Counted from the stretch's first letter, positions 27,585-36,411 are shown. The stretch: DNA of 64,000 nucleotides from Intestinibaculum porci (GCF_003925875.1 NZ_AP019309.1:2418001-2482000), one strand, 5' to 3'. A program made the numbers and translations. Notes: a model not told the origin generated them from the letters alone.

Positions 27585-28658
27585 ATGCTTAATTTTACAG
27601 TTGGTCCCGTTACATCTCCTCAGGAAGTATGCGAAATTGGTAGTCAACAGGTACCTTATTTTAGAACACCTGAATTTTCTCAGATTATGAAAGAAAATGA
27701 ACAGCTTATTCTAGAATTCGCACACGCCCCTAAATATTCTCGCGCAGTTTTTATGACCTGCTCTAGTACTGGTTCTATGGAAGCTTCGGTTATGAATTTC
27801 TTCACAAAAGATGATCATATTCTTGTCATAAACGGTGGCAGCTTCGGTGCACGTTTTGCAAAGATTTGTGAAATCCACGAGTTAAACTATACTTGTCTCA
27901 ACTTAAAACATGGTCAAAAACTAACTCAGGAAATGTTAGATACCTACAATCCTGCTGATTTTACAGGATTGCTTGTCAACATGGATGAAACATCTACCGG
28001 TGTTCTCTATGATGTGGAAATGATTGGTAACTTCTGTAAGAAGAATCATATTTTCTATGTTATTGATTGTGTTTCTTCGTTCTTAGCAGATCCTTTTGAT
28101 ATGCGCCGTTGTCATGCTGATGTTATGATTACAGGATCTCAAAAAGCGTTAGCCTGCCCGCCTGGCGTGTCTATTATTGTCATGTCGCCACGAGCTATTA
28201 GAATAGCGCAAAATACCCATGTCAGATCATTGTACTTTGATTTGAATGACTGCTTATTAAACGGTGAACGTGGTCAAACCCCATTTACTCCAGCTGTAGG
28301 CATTCTCTTACAAATAAACGCTCGCCTTAAAGCGATTAAAAAGGCTGGTGGCGCAGAGACTGAAATTGCCCGTGTAGCTGAGCAAGCTGCTGACTTTAGA
28401 GAAAAAATCAAAGCCTTGCCTTTTGAATTTGTCTCTGAATCACCGGCTAATGCGGTTACTCCTGTTCACCCATTATATGGTGATGCCTATACCATCTTTA
28501 CGATGTTAAAAAACGACTATCATATTTGGATTTGTCCTAATGGCGGAGACATGAAACATGATATTTTCCGCGTTGGACATATTGGTGATTTAACTTCAGA
28601 AGATAATACAACATTAATAAATGCCTTAACCGATATTCGTCGTAAAGGCTACTTATAA
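27585..28658 (+). CDS. Class V PLP-dependent aminotransferase (PhnW/serine-pyruvate type)
   Basis: 357 residues. The start [14 protein letters not shown] is typical of the alanine-glyoxylate/2-aminoethylphosphonate transaminase branch. D161 (VIDCVSSF) and K187 ([13 protein letters not shown]) are the PLP ring-nitrogen partner and the Schiff-base lysine. Enzymes of this branch move an amino group to or from small aldehydes and keto acids. No PEP mutase or phosphonopyruvate decarboxylase lies nearby, so aminoethylphosphonate synthesis is not supported. In this operon it could make an amino-alcohol precursor or modify a CDP-activated one. That role is speculative. A terminator hairpin starts within its stop codon. 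Confidence 0.85.
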   Translation: MLNFTVGPVTSPQEVCEIGSQQVPYFRTPEFSQIMKENEQLILEFAHAPKYSRAVFMTCSSTGSMEASVMNFFTKDDHILVINGGSFGARFAKICEIHELNYTCLNLKHGQKLTQEMLDTYNPADFTGLLVNMDETSTGVLYDVEMIGNFCKKNHIFYVIDCVSSFLADPFDMRRCHADVMITGSQKALACPPGVSIIVMSPRAIRIAQNTHVRSLYFDLNDCLLNGERGQTPFTPAVGILLQINARLKAIKKAGGAETEIARVAEQAADFREKIKALPFEFVSESPANAVTPVHPLYGDAYTIFTMLKNDYHIWICPNGGDMKHDIFRVGHIGDLTSEDNTTLINALTDIRRKGYL

Positions 28659-28680
28659 GAGTGGTTCACCACTCTTTTTT
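28657..28680 (+). terminator. Intrinsic terminator inside the Lic operon
   Basis: An 8-bp perfect stem (AAGAGTGG / CCACTCTT), TTCA loop, then six U. It begins in the stop codon of the aminotransferase gene and precedes the TagD-like gene by 20 nt, so expression of the last gene is probably reduced or regulated. Confidence 0.8.
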
Positions 28681-28699
28681 GAAAAGGAAAGGAGCTTAT

Positions 28700-30025
28700 A
28701 TGATTAAAGTCATTACCTATGGAACATTCGATCACCTACATCAGGGTCATATTAATTTACTACGCCGCGCTAAAGCATTAGGCGATTATCTAATCGTTGG
28801 CGTAACATCTGATGATTTTGATAAGCAAAGAGGAAAAATCAATGTTAGTGAACCTTTAGAAAAGCGCATCGAAAATGTTAAACAAACCGGTTATGCCGAT
28901 ATGATCATTGTCGAAGAATATGAAGGGCAGAAAATTGATGATGTCAAAAGATTTCAGGCTGATATTTTCGCTATTGGCTCTGACTGGGAAGGACATTTCG
29001 ATTACCTGAAAGAGTATTGCGAAGTTAACTATTTACCCCGTACTCAAGGTATTTCCAGTACTCAAATTAGATCGCAGGAGCAATCTATCAGAATTGGGAT
29101 TACTGGAATGGATCATTACATTGAAAAAGTTATTGATAAAGCAAAATCCGTTAATGGTTTATCCATTGAAGGCGTTTATACGACAAACGAAAAAGCAAAT
29201 TACCAGAATATTTCGTGTTATCATGATTATACAGCTTTCTTAAACGATATCGATGCAGTATATGTTTATTCTCATCCTACCCTTCACTATAAACAAGTCT
29301 TTTCTGCTTTAAAAGCAGGTAAGCATGTTATGTGTGAAGCTCCCTTAACGCTAAATAAGGAAGAAAGTCAGACTTTATTTGCCTATGCAAAACAGCATCA
29401 TCTCATTTTATTAGAAGTGCTGAGAACTGCTTATTCTACAGCTTTCGCCCGTATGCTTTTATTAGTTAAAAGCGGTAAAATCGGTGAAGTAAAATCTATT
29501 GATGCAACATGTACAAGTTTGGAAAGTATTTCTCATGAAGAAGTTTTTGGTAAATGGGCCAGTTTTACAGCTTGGGGACCGACTGCACTTTTGCCGCTTT
29601 TTGAAATACTAGGTACAAATTATCATACAAAAACAATTACCACCCAGTTGCTTAAAGATATTCCTGCTCTATATGATACATTCACAAAAGTCTCGTTTAT
29701 CTACCCTTCAGCAGTTGCCTCTATAAAAGTTGGTAATGGTGTAAAATCGGAAGGTGAACTCATTATTTCTGGTACCAAAGGTTATGTCTACATTCCTGCA
29801 CCTTGGTGGAAAACAGACTATTTTGAAATACGATATGAAAATCCTGCTCAAAATAAACGCTATTTTTATCAATTAGATGATGAAGGTATCTCTAATGAAT
29901 TTATTACCTTTATCAAAGCAATTAAAACAGGGCAGTATTTACCAAATATCGATCTTTCTACAACCCTTGAAACGTCTAATATAATGAATGAATTCTATCA
30001 TTGTAAACACTTTATCGAAATATAA
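28700..30025 (+). CDS. TagD-like cytidylyltransferase fused to a degenerate Gfo/Idh/MocA domain
   Basis: 441 residues from ATG 28700 (AAAGGAG upstream; an earlier in-frame ATG at 28661 lies in the terminator). Residues 1-127 match glycerol-3-phosphate cytidylyltransferase: GTFDHLHQGH with the HxGH motif, and ISSTQIR (118-124). Residues 130-441 have the Gfo/Idh/MocA layout (VYVYSHPTLHYKQVFSALKAG, then GKHVMCEAP), but the canonical EKP lysine is alanine, and the first Gly-rich loop (GITGMDHY) is not a good GxGxxG. The catalytic Tyr/His site is not obvious either. The oxidoreductase half may be non-redox or changed in chemistry. The cytidylyltransferase half should make CDP-glycerol or a similar CDP-alcohol. 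Confidence 0.85.
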   Translation: MIKVITYGTFDHLHQGHINLLRRAKALGDYLIVGVTSDDFDKQRGKINVSEPLEKRIENVKQTGYADMIIVEEYEGQKIDDVKRFQADIFAIGSDWEGHFDYLKEYCEVNYLPRTQGISSTQIRSQEQSIRIGITGMDHYIEKVIDKAKSVNGLSIEGVYTTNEKANYQNISCYHDYTAFLNDIDAVYVYSHPTLHYKQVFSALKAGKHVMCEAPLTLNKEESQTLFAYAKQHHLILLEVLRTAYSTAFARMLLLVKSGKIGEVKSIDATCTSLESISHEEVFGKWASFTAWGPTALLPLFEILGTNYHTKTITTQLLKDIPALYDTFTKVSFIYPSAVASIKVGNGVKSEGELIISGTKGYVYIPAPWWKTDYFEIRYENPAQNKRYFYQLDDEGISNEFITFIKAIKTGQYLPNIDLSTTLETSNIMNEFYHCKHFIEI

Positions 30026-30036
30026 TAGCGCTATCG

Positions 30037-30066
30037 AAAAAGTAAGAGTTCGCTCTTACTTTTCTT
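30037..30066. terminator. Bidirectional terminator between convergent genes
   Basis: AGTAAGAG (30041-30048), TTCG tetraloop, CTCTTACT (30053-30060), with A and U tracts on both sides. It serves the Lic operon (plus) and the hydrolase gene (minus), whose stop codon lies inside the stem. Confidence 0.9.
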
Positions 30067-31855
30067 TAGCTGCAATATACAATTCCACGCCTTCTTTAGA
30101 TCTAAATGTAGAGATCATATAAGTCCCATAATCCCATAACCCATCATCACCATCACCAAAACAGCTTGTGGAATACTGTTTGGCAAGTGGCTGTCCAATT
30201 AATTTTGTGAGATATTTGACTTCATTTTGCGAAGTTGCAGCATCTCTAAGTTTGTAGGTACGTCTCTGATCTAAATTACCTGTTTGATCAAATGCATAGA
30301 ACTCTCCCTGATAAACAACAGTTCCCGTCACATATTGACCGTTACTATAATATAGTTGTCTTAAAACTGGATCATAAGTTGTCACTGCACCTTTATTAGA
30401 AGAGTATTTCACTTTAACTGCCTTCATGGTATTATAAGGCACTTTTTGCTTATACTTCTTTTTCAGTTTTCTATAAGTCTTATAAGTAACATTATAGTTC
30501 TTCTTTTTATCATTATTACTTGGATCATAGACTTTTCCATTGATTTCCACAAAACATTTTATTGTTTTTTTGGTATCTTTACGATCTGTCACAACATAAA
30601 TCTTCTTATATCCTAGAGCCTTCGCTAAATAAGCAAAGCATGAAGCAGCCTGTAAACTATTTTTAATAGGTTTTCTCTTTACAAAGTAATCATAAGCATA
30701 TAATGATGGATAACCCTTCTTTAACACAGCCTTTGGTATGTTTTTATATTTTTTCTTATGAATGGCTTTAAAAGCTTTTTCTAGTTTCTTTTTCCCTTTA
30801 TATTTCGAAGCATTCTTTTGAACATAAGAGAGTAATTCATATTCCCGACCATCTTCCAAGGATACCTGACGATTATGGCTATTAAAGTAGGTATTATTCA
30901 CTTTCTTCATCAATAGTTTCCCTTGATTATCTAAGAAATAAGTAACTTTACCCTTTCTTACGCGCCCCTTTTGTAATATGCCTGCATCATTAAAATAATA
31001 GTAATTCTTGTTAATAAGAGTTAACCCTTTTGCTTTATGACCATCAAAATAATAGGACTGATTCTGCCAGCCATCGATCTTTACAACATCTCCTGTTGGC
31101 GACTGGGTCGTTGCCATGGTATTGAGATCATCAAAATCATGACCAACATCAAAAGAAATGCCTAATTGTTCTAAGACTTTATAAGCAATATATTCCATAC
31201 CTTTATCATTAGGATGTCTGGCAATGGTCCAGTTCATAACCTTATGCTCCTGACCATCTTCACCATAAACCGTTGCCCCAATGGCACTGCGATATGCTAA
31301 GTTTTTGCTGATCGCTGTAAGATCAACAAATTTGCAGCCATAGGTTGTGGCAACACGCTGTTGCACCTCATCAACTCTTTTTTCGATATCTGAATTCTTT
31401 TGGAAGTTACCTATAATAACAATTGTCGCATTCGGATTTGCGTTTCTAACGACATTAACTAATCTCGTTAAGTTTTCTTCATACCCTGTGAATAAGTCTT
31501 CAGAACCAATATTATCGCCCTGTTCAATAGTCACTAAATCATAAGGTGTCTGTGATTTTTCTTGAATTTCTTTTTCATAGGTCTCTTGTTCATCTTTAGC
31601 GGTAGTCCATTCGTTTGCCATAATATCCGTTTGAACATTTCCGTATTGCTGCTGAAGGCGGGCATTCACCCGATGAACCCAATCCAAATCAGTATGCGAA
31701 GCAGCCATGCCACATTCACTCCACCAAATATTATCTTTGAAATGAACAGTTAAACTATTACCAAAGGCTAAAAAGCGAAATGGTTCCTGCGCATGCACCT
31801 GTGTAGGAAATACACACATGCATACAGTTATCATAATCATACATAATTTCTTCAT
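30056..31855 (-). CDS. Secreted SGNH hydrolase with choline-binding-like repeats and a transglutaminase-like domain
   Basis: 599 residues with a signal peptide (cleavage near VHA, residue 22). Residues 26-235 are SGNH/GDSL-like: GNSLT (S34), a GDN segment near 113, and HPNDKG (H214), giving a plausible Ser/Asn/His set for an esterase or acetylhydrolase. Residues 260-320 hold two or three cell-wall-binding repeats (GWQNQSYYFDGHKAKG, NKNYYYFNDAGILQKG), similar to choline-binding modules. Residues 395-450 resemble a transglutaminase-like fold with C406 and D444, but the usual His position reads KCFVEI, so activity is doubtful. It probably acts at the cell wall. Its place next to phosphocholine genes fits binding to a choline-decorated polymer. 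Confidence 0.8.
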   Translation of the reverse strand: MKKLCMIMITVCMCVFPTQVHAQEPFRFLAFGNSLTVHFKDNIWWSECGMAASHTDLDWVHRVNARLQQQYGNVQTDIMANEWTTAKDEQETYEKEIQEKSQTPYDLVTIEQGDNIGSEDLFTGYEENLTRLVNVVRNANPNATIVIIGNFQKNSDIEKRVDEVQQRVATTYGCKFVDLTAISKNLAYRSAIGATVYGEDGQEHKVMNWTIARHPNDKGMEYIAYKVLEQLGISFDVGHDFDDLNTMATTQSPTGDVVKIDGWQNQSYYFDGHKAKGLTLINKNYYYFNDAGILQKGRVRKGKVTYFLDNQGKLLMKKVNNTYFNSHNRQVSLEDGREYELLSYVQKNASKYKGKKKLEKAFKAIHKKKYKNIPKAVLKKGYPSLYAYDYFVKRKPIKNSLQAASCFAYLAKALGYKKIYVVTDRKDTKKTIKCFVEINGKVYDPSNNDKKKNYNVTYKTYRKLKKKYKQKVPYNTMKAVKVKYSSNKGAVTTYDPVLRQLYYSNGQYVTGTVVYQGEFYAFDQTGNLDQRRTYKLRDAATSQNEVKYLTKLIGQPLAKQYSTSCFGDGDDGLWDYGTYMISTFRSKEGVELYIAAKEK

Positions 31856-32017
31856 CCTATTTCCTCCAAATCTTCTTCTATTATAACTTTACTATATTTG
31901 CTTTGTGAATACTTTGTCGCACAACTTGTAACAAACTCCTTTCTTTATTCAATTAGACTATAAGTGTCAAATAAAGATCATGATCATCATCTCAGACAAA
32001 GAAAGGATATGACAATT

Positions 32018-32488
32018 ATGGATAATGTACCAATGACAACAACAACTTATGATAATGATTATTTATGGCCACAGGAAGATAGCGCCGCAACGAATAACGA
32101 ACTGTTAGTAAGACTGTACTTACGTACACGTTTAGCAGTCAACAGCTTAGGCTGTTGCGTATTTGATGAGCAGAAAGTCTTAGAAGACTTGCATTTAACC
32201 CCTGAAGCTTTTGATGAAGCTTTCTCGGCTTTAGAGAAAAGCGGTCAAGTCTTTAAATACGTAAGAGAAACTAATGAATTATTAGTCAAAGACCATGTGA
32301 TCTCCACTAATAAATCCATTAATAAGAAATTAAGATTAGCAATCTTAGAAGATCTCAATCAAATCAAGTCCTCAGAATTAATGGAATACTTCTATAAAAA
32401 CATCAAAGGTTCGACAAAACACTTACGTGGTAAAACAGCTTTATTAAAAGCAATGAAGAAACGTGTCAAAGAAAATGCCTTAAACTAG
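32018..32488 (+). CDS. Small conserved-looking protein with a winged-helix-like core
   Basis: 157 residues from ATG 32018. AAAGGA ends 10 nt before this ATG; an ATG at 32009 is too close to it. The middle (about 30-95: LLVRLYLRTRLAVNSLG, PEAFDEAFSALEKSGQVFKY) looks like a winged helix with a wing, as in replisome organisers or regulators. The end is rich in lysine (KALLKAMKKRVKENALN). I do not recognise a named family. It stands alone, divergent from the hydrolase gene, with its own terminator. DNA binding is a guess from fold and charge. Confidence 0.6.
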   Translation: MDNVPMTTTTYDNDYLWPQEDSAATNNELLVRLYLRTRLAVNSLGCCVFDEQKVLEDLHLTPEAFDEAFSALEKSGQVFKYVRETNELLVKDHVISTNKSINKKLRLAILEDLNQIKSSELMEYFYKNIKGSTKHLRGKTALLKAMKKRVKENALN

Positions 32489-32527
32489 TAAACACCCATC
32501 AGCTATAGCTGATGGATGTTTATTTTT
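32489..32527 (+). terminator. Intrinsic terminator of the small winged-helix-like gene
   Basis: CCATCAGC / GCTGATGG stem with TATA loop, extended by an imperfect AAACA/TGTTT base, then U-rich TATTTTTT. Its core is similar to the hairpin at 33169-33196. Confidence 0.85.
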
Positions 32528-32870
32528 TATTCCAAAACAGTCCATTCATTCTTTCCTGAGTCCTTTTAGTTTTTCCTATTTGTTTTGAAATCTCACCAGA
32601 ATTAGCACTTAATAACACCGATGCAACACTTACACCAAGCATTAGAATATCACCACCAAAGGTTATAATACTTTTTCTTAACTCTTTACCATTAGATGAC
32701 GTTCTCTTATTAATGCTCTCCGTATAAAGATTTAATTTCATTTTTATTTGTTCGTCAGTCAATTTTGGATTTTCAATAATAATTCTAAATAACGCATCAT
32801 ATTCCTTTTCATCAAGGGTTATTCCAATGCGCACTGCTTTATCAAATGTGTCAACTAATTGACACGCCAT
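32520..32870 (-). CDS. Small membrane protein of unknown function
   Basis: 116 residues, one hydrophobic segment (about 68-88: SIITFGGDILMLGVSVASVL) after a mainly helical soluble part and before a basic tail. There is no good SD before the ATG at 32870, and its codons follow closely on the stop of a small broken gene (33038-32880), so it may rely on coupled translation from it. I do not recognise a family. Its neighbour's nonsense codon suggests the pair is decaying or is part of a mobile remnant. Confidence 0.5.
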   Translation of the reverse strand: MACQLVDTFDKAVRIGITLDEKEYDALFRIIIENPKLTDEQIKMKLNLYTESINKRTSSNGKELRKSIITFGGDILMLGVSVASVLLSANSGEISKQIGKTKRTQERMNGLFWNKK

Positions 32871-32879
32871 TCTATTGAT

Positions 32880-33038
32880 CTATGGTGCAGCTTGTTGGAG
32901 CAGTTCAACACGTTTTTGAAAACCATACTTTTGACAGTCAACTAAAAGTTCTACAGTTTTATTAACATCAATTGGTGATATGGCATTTGCAGCAGCAACT
33001 TTCATAACTGTCGCCTTTGCAATTTGAGCCTATTCCAT
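32880..33038 (-). pseudogene. Small gene with a nonsense codon at position 3
   Basis: From an ATG at 33038, with AGAGGG upstream, the frame reads Met-Glu-stop and then continues for 49 residues (AQIAKATVMKVAAANAI, then KTVELLVDCQKYGFQKRVEL) to a TAG at 32880-32882. The frame after the stop has normal protein-like composition, and the SD belongs to the first ATG. Translation could restart at the ATG at 33005 (41 residues). It is most simply a small gene, probably paired with the 32520 gene, broken by one base change. Confidence 0.55.
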
Positions 33039-33168
33039 TTAACATCCCTCTTTCTACATTCAATATACACTTGTAAAAACAAACTTCAACATGAAAACAT
33101 CTTACATATTTAACTAGCAGTCAAATTATTTAAATCATCACTGTTTAATGATCCATAAAAAGTGTAGA

Positions 33169-33196
33169 GCATCTATCAGCGTTAGCTGATAGATGC
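33169..33196 (-). terminator. Terminator of the BspA-like gene
   Basis: A perfect 12-bp stem (GCATCTATCAGC / GCTGATAGATGC) with a 4-nt loop, 15 nt after the stop codon on the minus strand. A U tract follows after about seven bases. Confidence 0.75.
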
Positions 33197-33210
33197 CCTT
33201 CAATTAATGA

Positions 33211-36200
33211 CTATCTCTTTTTATAGACAATCTTAATTTTATATGTTTTTCCTTTTACTTTTACGCTAATAGTCACTTGACCAGGCTTCTTATATTTGAC
33301 CTTACCATTTTTAACTGTTGCAATCTTTTTATTTGAAGATTTCCAAATAGCTTTACCCTTATAATTTAAAAGGCTTAATTTAATTGTTTTACGTTTGCGT
33401 AAAGTGACTTTATTACCTTTCTTCTTAATATTACTACCTTTTGGTACTTTAATACTAATCTTCTTAGCTTTCTTTACTGGTACGGGTTTTGCAGGTAAAG
33501 AATTATTTTCTTCTTTATTAGAAGCCTCAGTATTGACTGGCTTCGCTTCTTCTGTTTTTTTAGAAGTATCTTCAGTACTTGTCGTTTCATTTTGTGTATT
33601 GCTTGGTGAGTCTTCATTTGTTTGTGTCTGCTCATTCGTATCCGGATGAGTAACAATTTTCTCATCAACATCAACTTCTACAGCTTCTGAAGGATTTAAA
33701 AGATGCGTGCCTTTGTAACGTACATAATACGTTCCTTCTTCAACTTCAGTTGTCCCTTGGCTGCAATCATTCCAGTCAATCTGATTACTGCTGTATTCCA
33801 TTTCAGTTGTCGTACCACCAATAAAACCTTCATCACCATAAACACCGCGAGGTTCTTCCTGGTTTTTCTTAGGAATTGCATCGACCGTAACACGTACGCT
33901 AGCGGAAGGACCATACTGATCATTCTCTTTTAATCTAACTTCATAGTTTCCAGCTGGAACTGATGTTGAACCTTCACTACACTGTGTCCAACTATTCTTT
34001 CCAGCTATTGCGTATTCCATTGAAGATGTCGTACCATTAATAACTTCTTGACCGCCTTTTAATCCTGTTGGCTTTTCCTGTGGCATTTTGGTACGCACAA
34101 TACCATCATCTGATATCTTTGCAATATCATTTCCGTTCATAGCATCTAAAGTTTTCACTTCAGTTTTAATTTTACCTAATGCTTTTGCTTTAACACCTTC
34201 GTGGAAACCAGAAGCTTCGATACCTTCATCTGTTAACTTAACAGTGATATCACCTTGAGTCATTCCACTTAACTGGTATGTATGATACTTATTTTTAGCT
34301 TTACTGTTATCTGCCATCACAAGATCACACTGACCATTACTATCTTTAATGACAATTTTGCCGCTTGGAGAGATAGTTATTTGTGAAGCAGAAGCAACTT
34401 TGATTGAATAACAAATATTCAGATATGTGACATTAATATTTATATCACCTTCATTATTTGTTAGAGGTGTAAGCACATAATCATCACTATCACTAGGAAG
34501 ATTATAATCAACAAAATCGTTCTCTAAGTTTCCTTCGCAGCGCGTATACGGAATCCATTTTTCGTCAACACCATCATTGCCTAACTGGGGATTTAATTCT
34601 GTCTTTTCTTCTGTCTGGCTATCTTTAATTTCAAATGCATTTTTAGCTGAAATTTCGATTTCTGGCTTAAAGGCGCTATTATCTTTCTGACTCTTCAAAT
34701 CCATTTCATCTGTATCATCAGTATAAACGATAATCTTAGCCCCATAATCAGTTGAACAATTATATATTGTACGATTATCTTCAGTATATTTATAATAAGG
34801 AATGCACCATTGCCCATCATCATTGTAATAGAGACTCATATCTTCATTATTTTCATTAGTATCGCTGTCAATGAGAACAATTCTATTTGTATAAGTATTT
34901 CCGCCAATCTTTCTTGGCTCCTTTAGGATTTCATACGTATTGCCAATAAAAGAATGACTTACTAAATTCCAGGTCTTATTTCCATTCTGATCAAGGACAA
35001 AGATACCATCCTTTTCTACCGGCTGCCACCAGTTAAACTGTAAGCTCACCGGAGCTCCACCATATTTTACTAGCTTTACACGCGGCTGAATCTCTTTATT
35101 GACAACATCATCATTGTTAGCAGTATATTTATCTTTAAGAACCTTCCAGCTTTGTAAGTACTGCTGACTTTGATAATAGCACATATAGGACTGTAAATTA
35201 TCATCCCTCGTTAAATCATGAATTGATGTTCCCGATTCATCGATATTTTCAGATACATTTATTCGATCCATCTTATTTAAGGTTTCTGTGATACTCATTC
35301 CATAACAATGACCATTATTACTCTTCTCTAAAGATCTAGTCACATTTCTCTGATCAACTGGAGAAAGAGATTTCATTAAAGCCTTTAAATCAGCATTACT
35401 GATATGCTTTGAACATCCATCTTCATGTTTAAAATTTGTAAAGTTATAAAGATCATCTAATGTTAGTGTATTATTCTTCCCATTTAATAGTTTACTATTA
35501 TAGCCAATACATTTATTTCCCCCTACAAAACGGCTAAACCAATATTCTAAATCCGAATCATTATTTTCCCACAAGTCCTTAGGATAGTAAATATCTGTAC
35601 CATTAAGGAACGCATAATCCACGCTAGTAAGCTCTGGCATATTTCCTGTAAAAATAATTTTCTTTAGTTTTGGACAATCATCAAATGTTTTTACCTGACA
35701 TAATTGAGAGACATTTTTAGGGATAATTAATTCTCTCAATTCCTGACAGCCATTGAACGCATCATAGTCAATAGTTTCTAACTGAGAAGGCAACTGAATA
35801 TTCATTAGTGATTCACAGCCTTTAAAAGTACCACCGTAGATAATTTTAATATCATCTGGAAGTATGATGCTTTTAAGACTTTTACAATTATAAAAACAAC
35901 TGCCAAGATCTGTTACATGATCTGGAATATTAATGGTATTGAGTTTAGTACAATCATTAAAAGCACCGCTATCAATTGCTTTTAAACTATGAGGCAAAGT
36001 TAACTGTGTTATTGATTCGCATTTTTCAAAAGCAGAATTTCCGATTTTTTCTAACTTTTTTGATAGAGAGACATTTACCAAGTGATTACATCCTTCAAAT
36101 GCCCGATCCCCAATGCTTGTTACATCATCACTCATCTTTACATCTGTTAACTGAGTACATTCTTCAAACTGCTTATCGGCGATAGACGTTACCCCAGATG

Positions 36201-36411
36201 AGATCACCACTTTTTTGATATCACTACGCTGCTTAAAAGTTTGGTCAGTGTTAGCGGCGATTGTTAAAAGACCATCGTCATCTAAGCTCCATCCTTCACC
36301 ATGCTCAACCACGGTTGCTGCATAGACATGAGTAAACGACAACGGAACAATTAATGAAACACTGGACATTACCATCATTACAGCAACAATTGCAGATAAA
36401 AACTTCTTCAT
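33211..36411 (-). CDS. BspA-like LRR surface protein with an embedded cysteine-peptidase-like region and C-terminal BIG_2 domain
   Basis: 1066 residues with a signal peptide (cleavage near YAA, 32). Residues 60-265 are BspA-type leucine-rich repeats (LRR_5), e.g. VTSIGDRAFEGCNHL. Residues 300-540 form another domain with GHCYGMS (C369), SHSFIG (H487) and LIDSDTN (D515 to N519). The Cys, His and Asp/Asn order is that of papain-like peptidases. Two similar repeats follow (about 785-940, each with MEY and W.DCS/W.QCS motifs), then a Thr/Glu-rich linker and a BIG_2 domain at the end (about 985-1066, WKSSNKKIATVKNGK). No LPXTG is present. The protein is secreted or held by charge. Peptidase activity is inferred from residues only. 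Confidence 0.8.
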   Translation of the reverse strand: MKKFLSAIVAVMMVMSSVSLIVPLSFTHVYAATVVEHGEGWSLDDDGLLTIAANTDQTFKQRSDIKKVVISSGVTSIADKQFEECTQLTDVKMSDDVTSIGDRAFEGCNHLVNVSLSKKLEKIGNSAFEKCESITQLTLPHSLKAIDSGAFNDCTKLNTINIPDHVTDLGSCFYNCKSLKSIILPDDIKIIYGGTFKGCESLMNIQLPSQLETIDYDAFNGCQELRELIIPKNVSQLCQVKTFDDCPKLKKIIFTGNMPELTSVDYAFLNGTDIYYPKDLWENNDSDLEYWFSRFVGGNKCIGYNSKLLNGKNNTLTLDDLYNFTNFKHEDGCSKHISNADLKALMKSLSPVDQRNVTRSLEKSNNGHCYGMSITETLNKMDRINVSENIDESGTSIHDLTRDDNLQSYMCYYQSQQYLQSWKVLKDKYTANNDDVVNKEIQPRVKLVKYGGAPVSLQFNWWQPVEKDGIFVLDQNGNKTWNLVSHSFIGNTYEILKEPRKIGGNTYTNRIVLIDSDTNENNEDMSLYYNDDGQWCIPYYKYTEDNRTIYNCSTDYGAKIIVYTDDTDEMDLKSQKDNSAFKPEIEISAKNAFEIKDSQTEEKTELNPQLGNDGVDEKWIPYTRCEGNLENDFVDYNLPSDSDDYVLTPLTNNEGDININVTYLNICYSIKVASASQITISPSGKIVIKDSNGQCDLVMADNSKAKNKYHTYQLSGMTQGDITVKLTDEGIEASGFHEGVKAKALGKIKTEVKTLDAMNGNDIAKISDDGIVRTKMPQEKPTGLKGGQEVINGTTSSMEYAIAGKNSWTQCSEGSTSVPAGNYEVRLKENDQYGPSASVRVTVDAIPKKNQEEPRGVYGDEGFIGGTTTEMEYSSNQIDWNDCSQGTTEVEEGTYYVRYKGTHLLNPSEAVEVDVDEKIVTHPDTNEQTQTNEDSPSNTQNETTSTEDTSKKTEEAKPVNTEASNKEENNSLPAKPVPVKKAKKISIKVPKGSNIKKKGNKVTLRKRKTIKLSLLNYKGKAIWKSSNKKIATVKNGKVKYKKPGQVTISVKVKGKTYKIKIVYKKR

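Noticed and set aside
27585-28658. Aminoethylphosphonate transaminase (PhnW) in a phosphonate pathway
   Set aside because: No PEP mutase or phosphonopyruvate decarboxylase in the window, so the specific assignment is not supported.
19431-30025. A complete bacillosamine pathway
   Set aside because: A dehydratase and a PglD-like acetyltransferase are present but no DegT-type aminotransferase; the class V enzyme is of another type.
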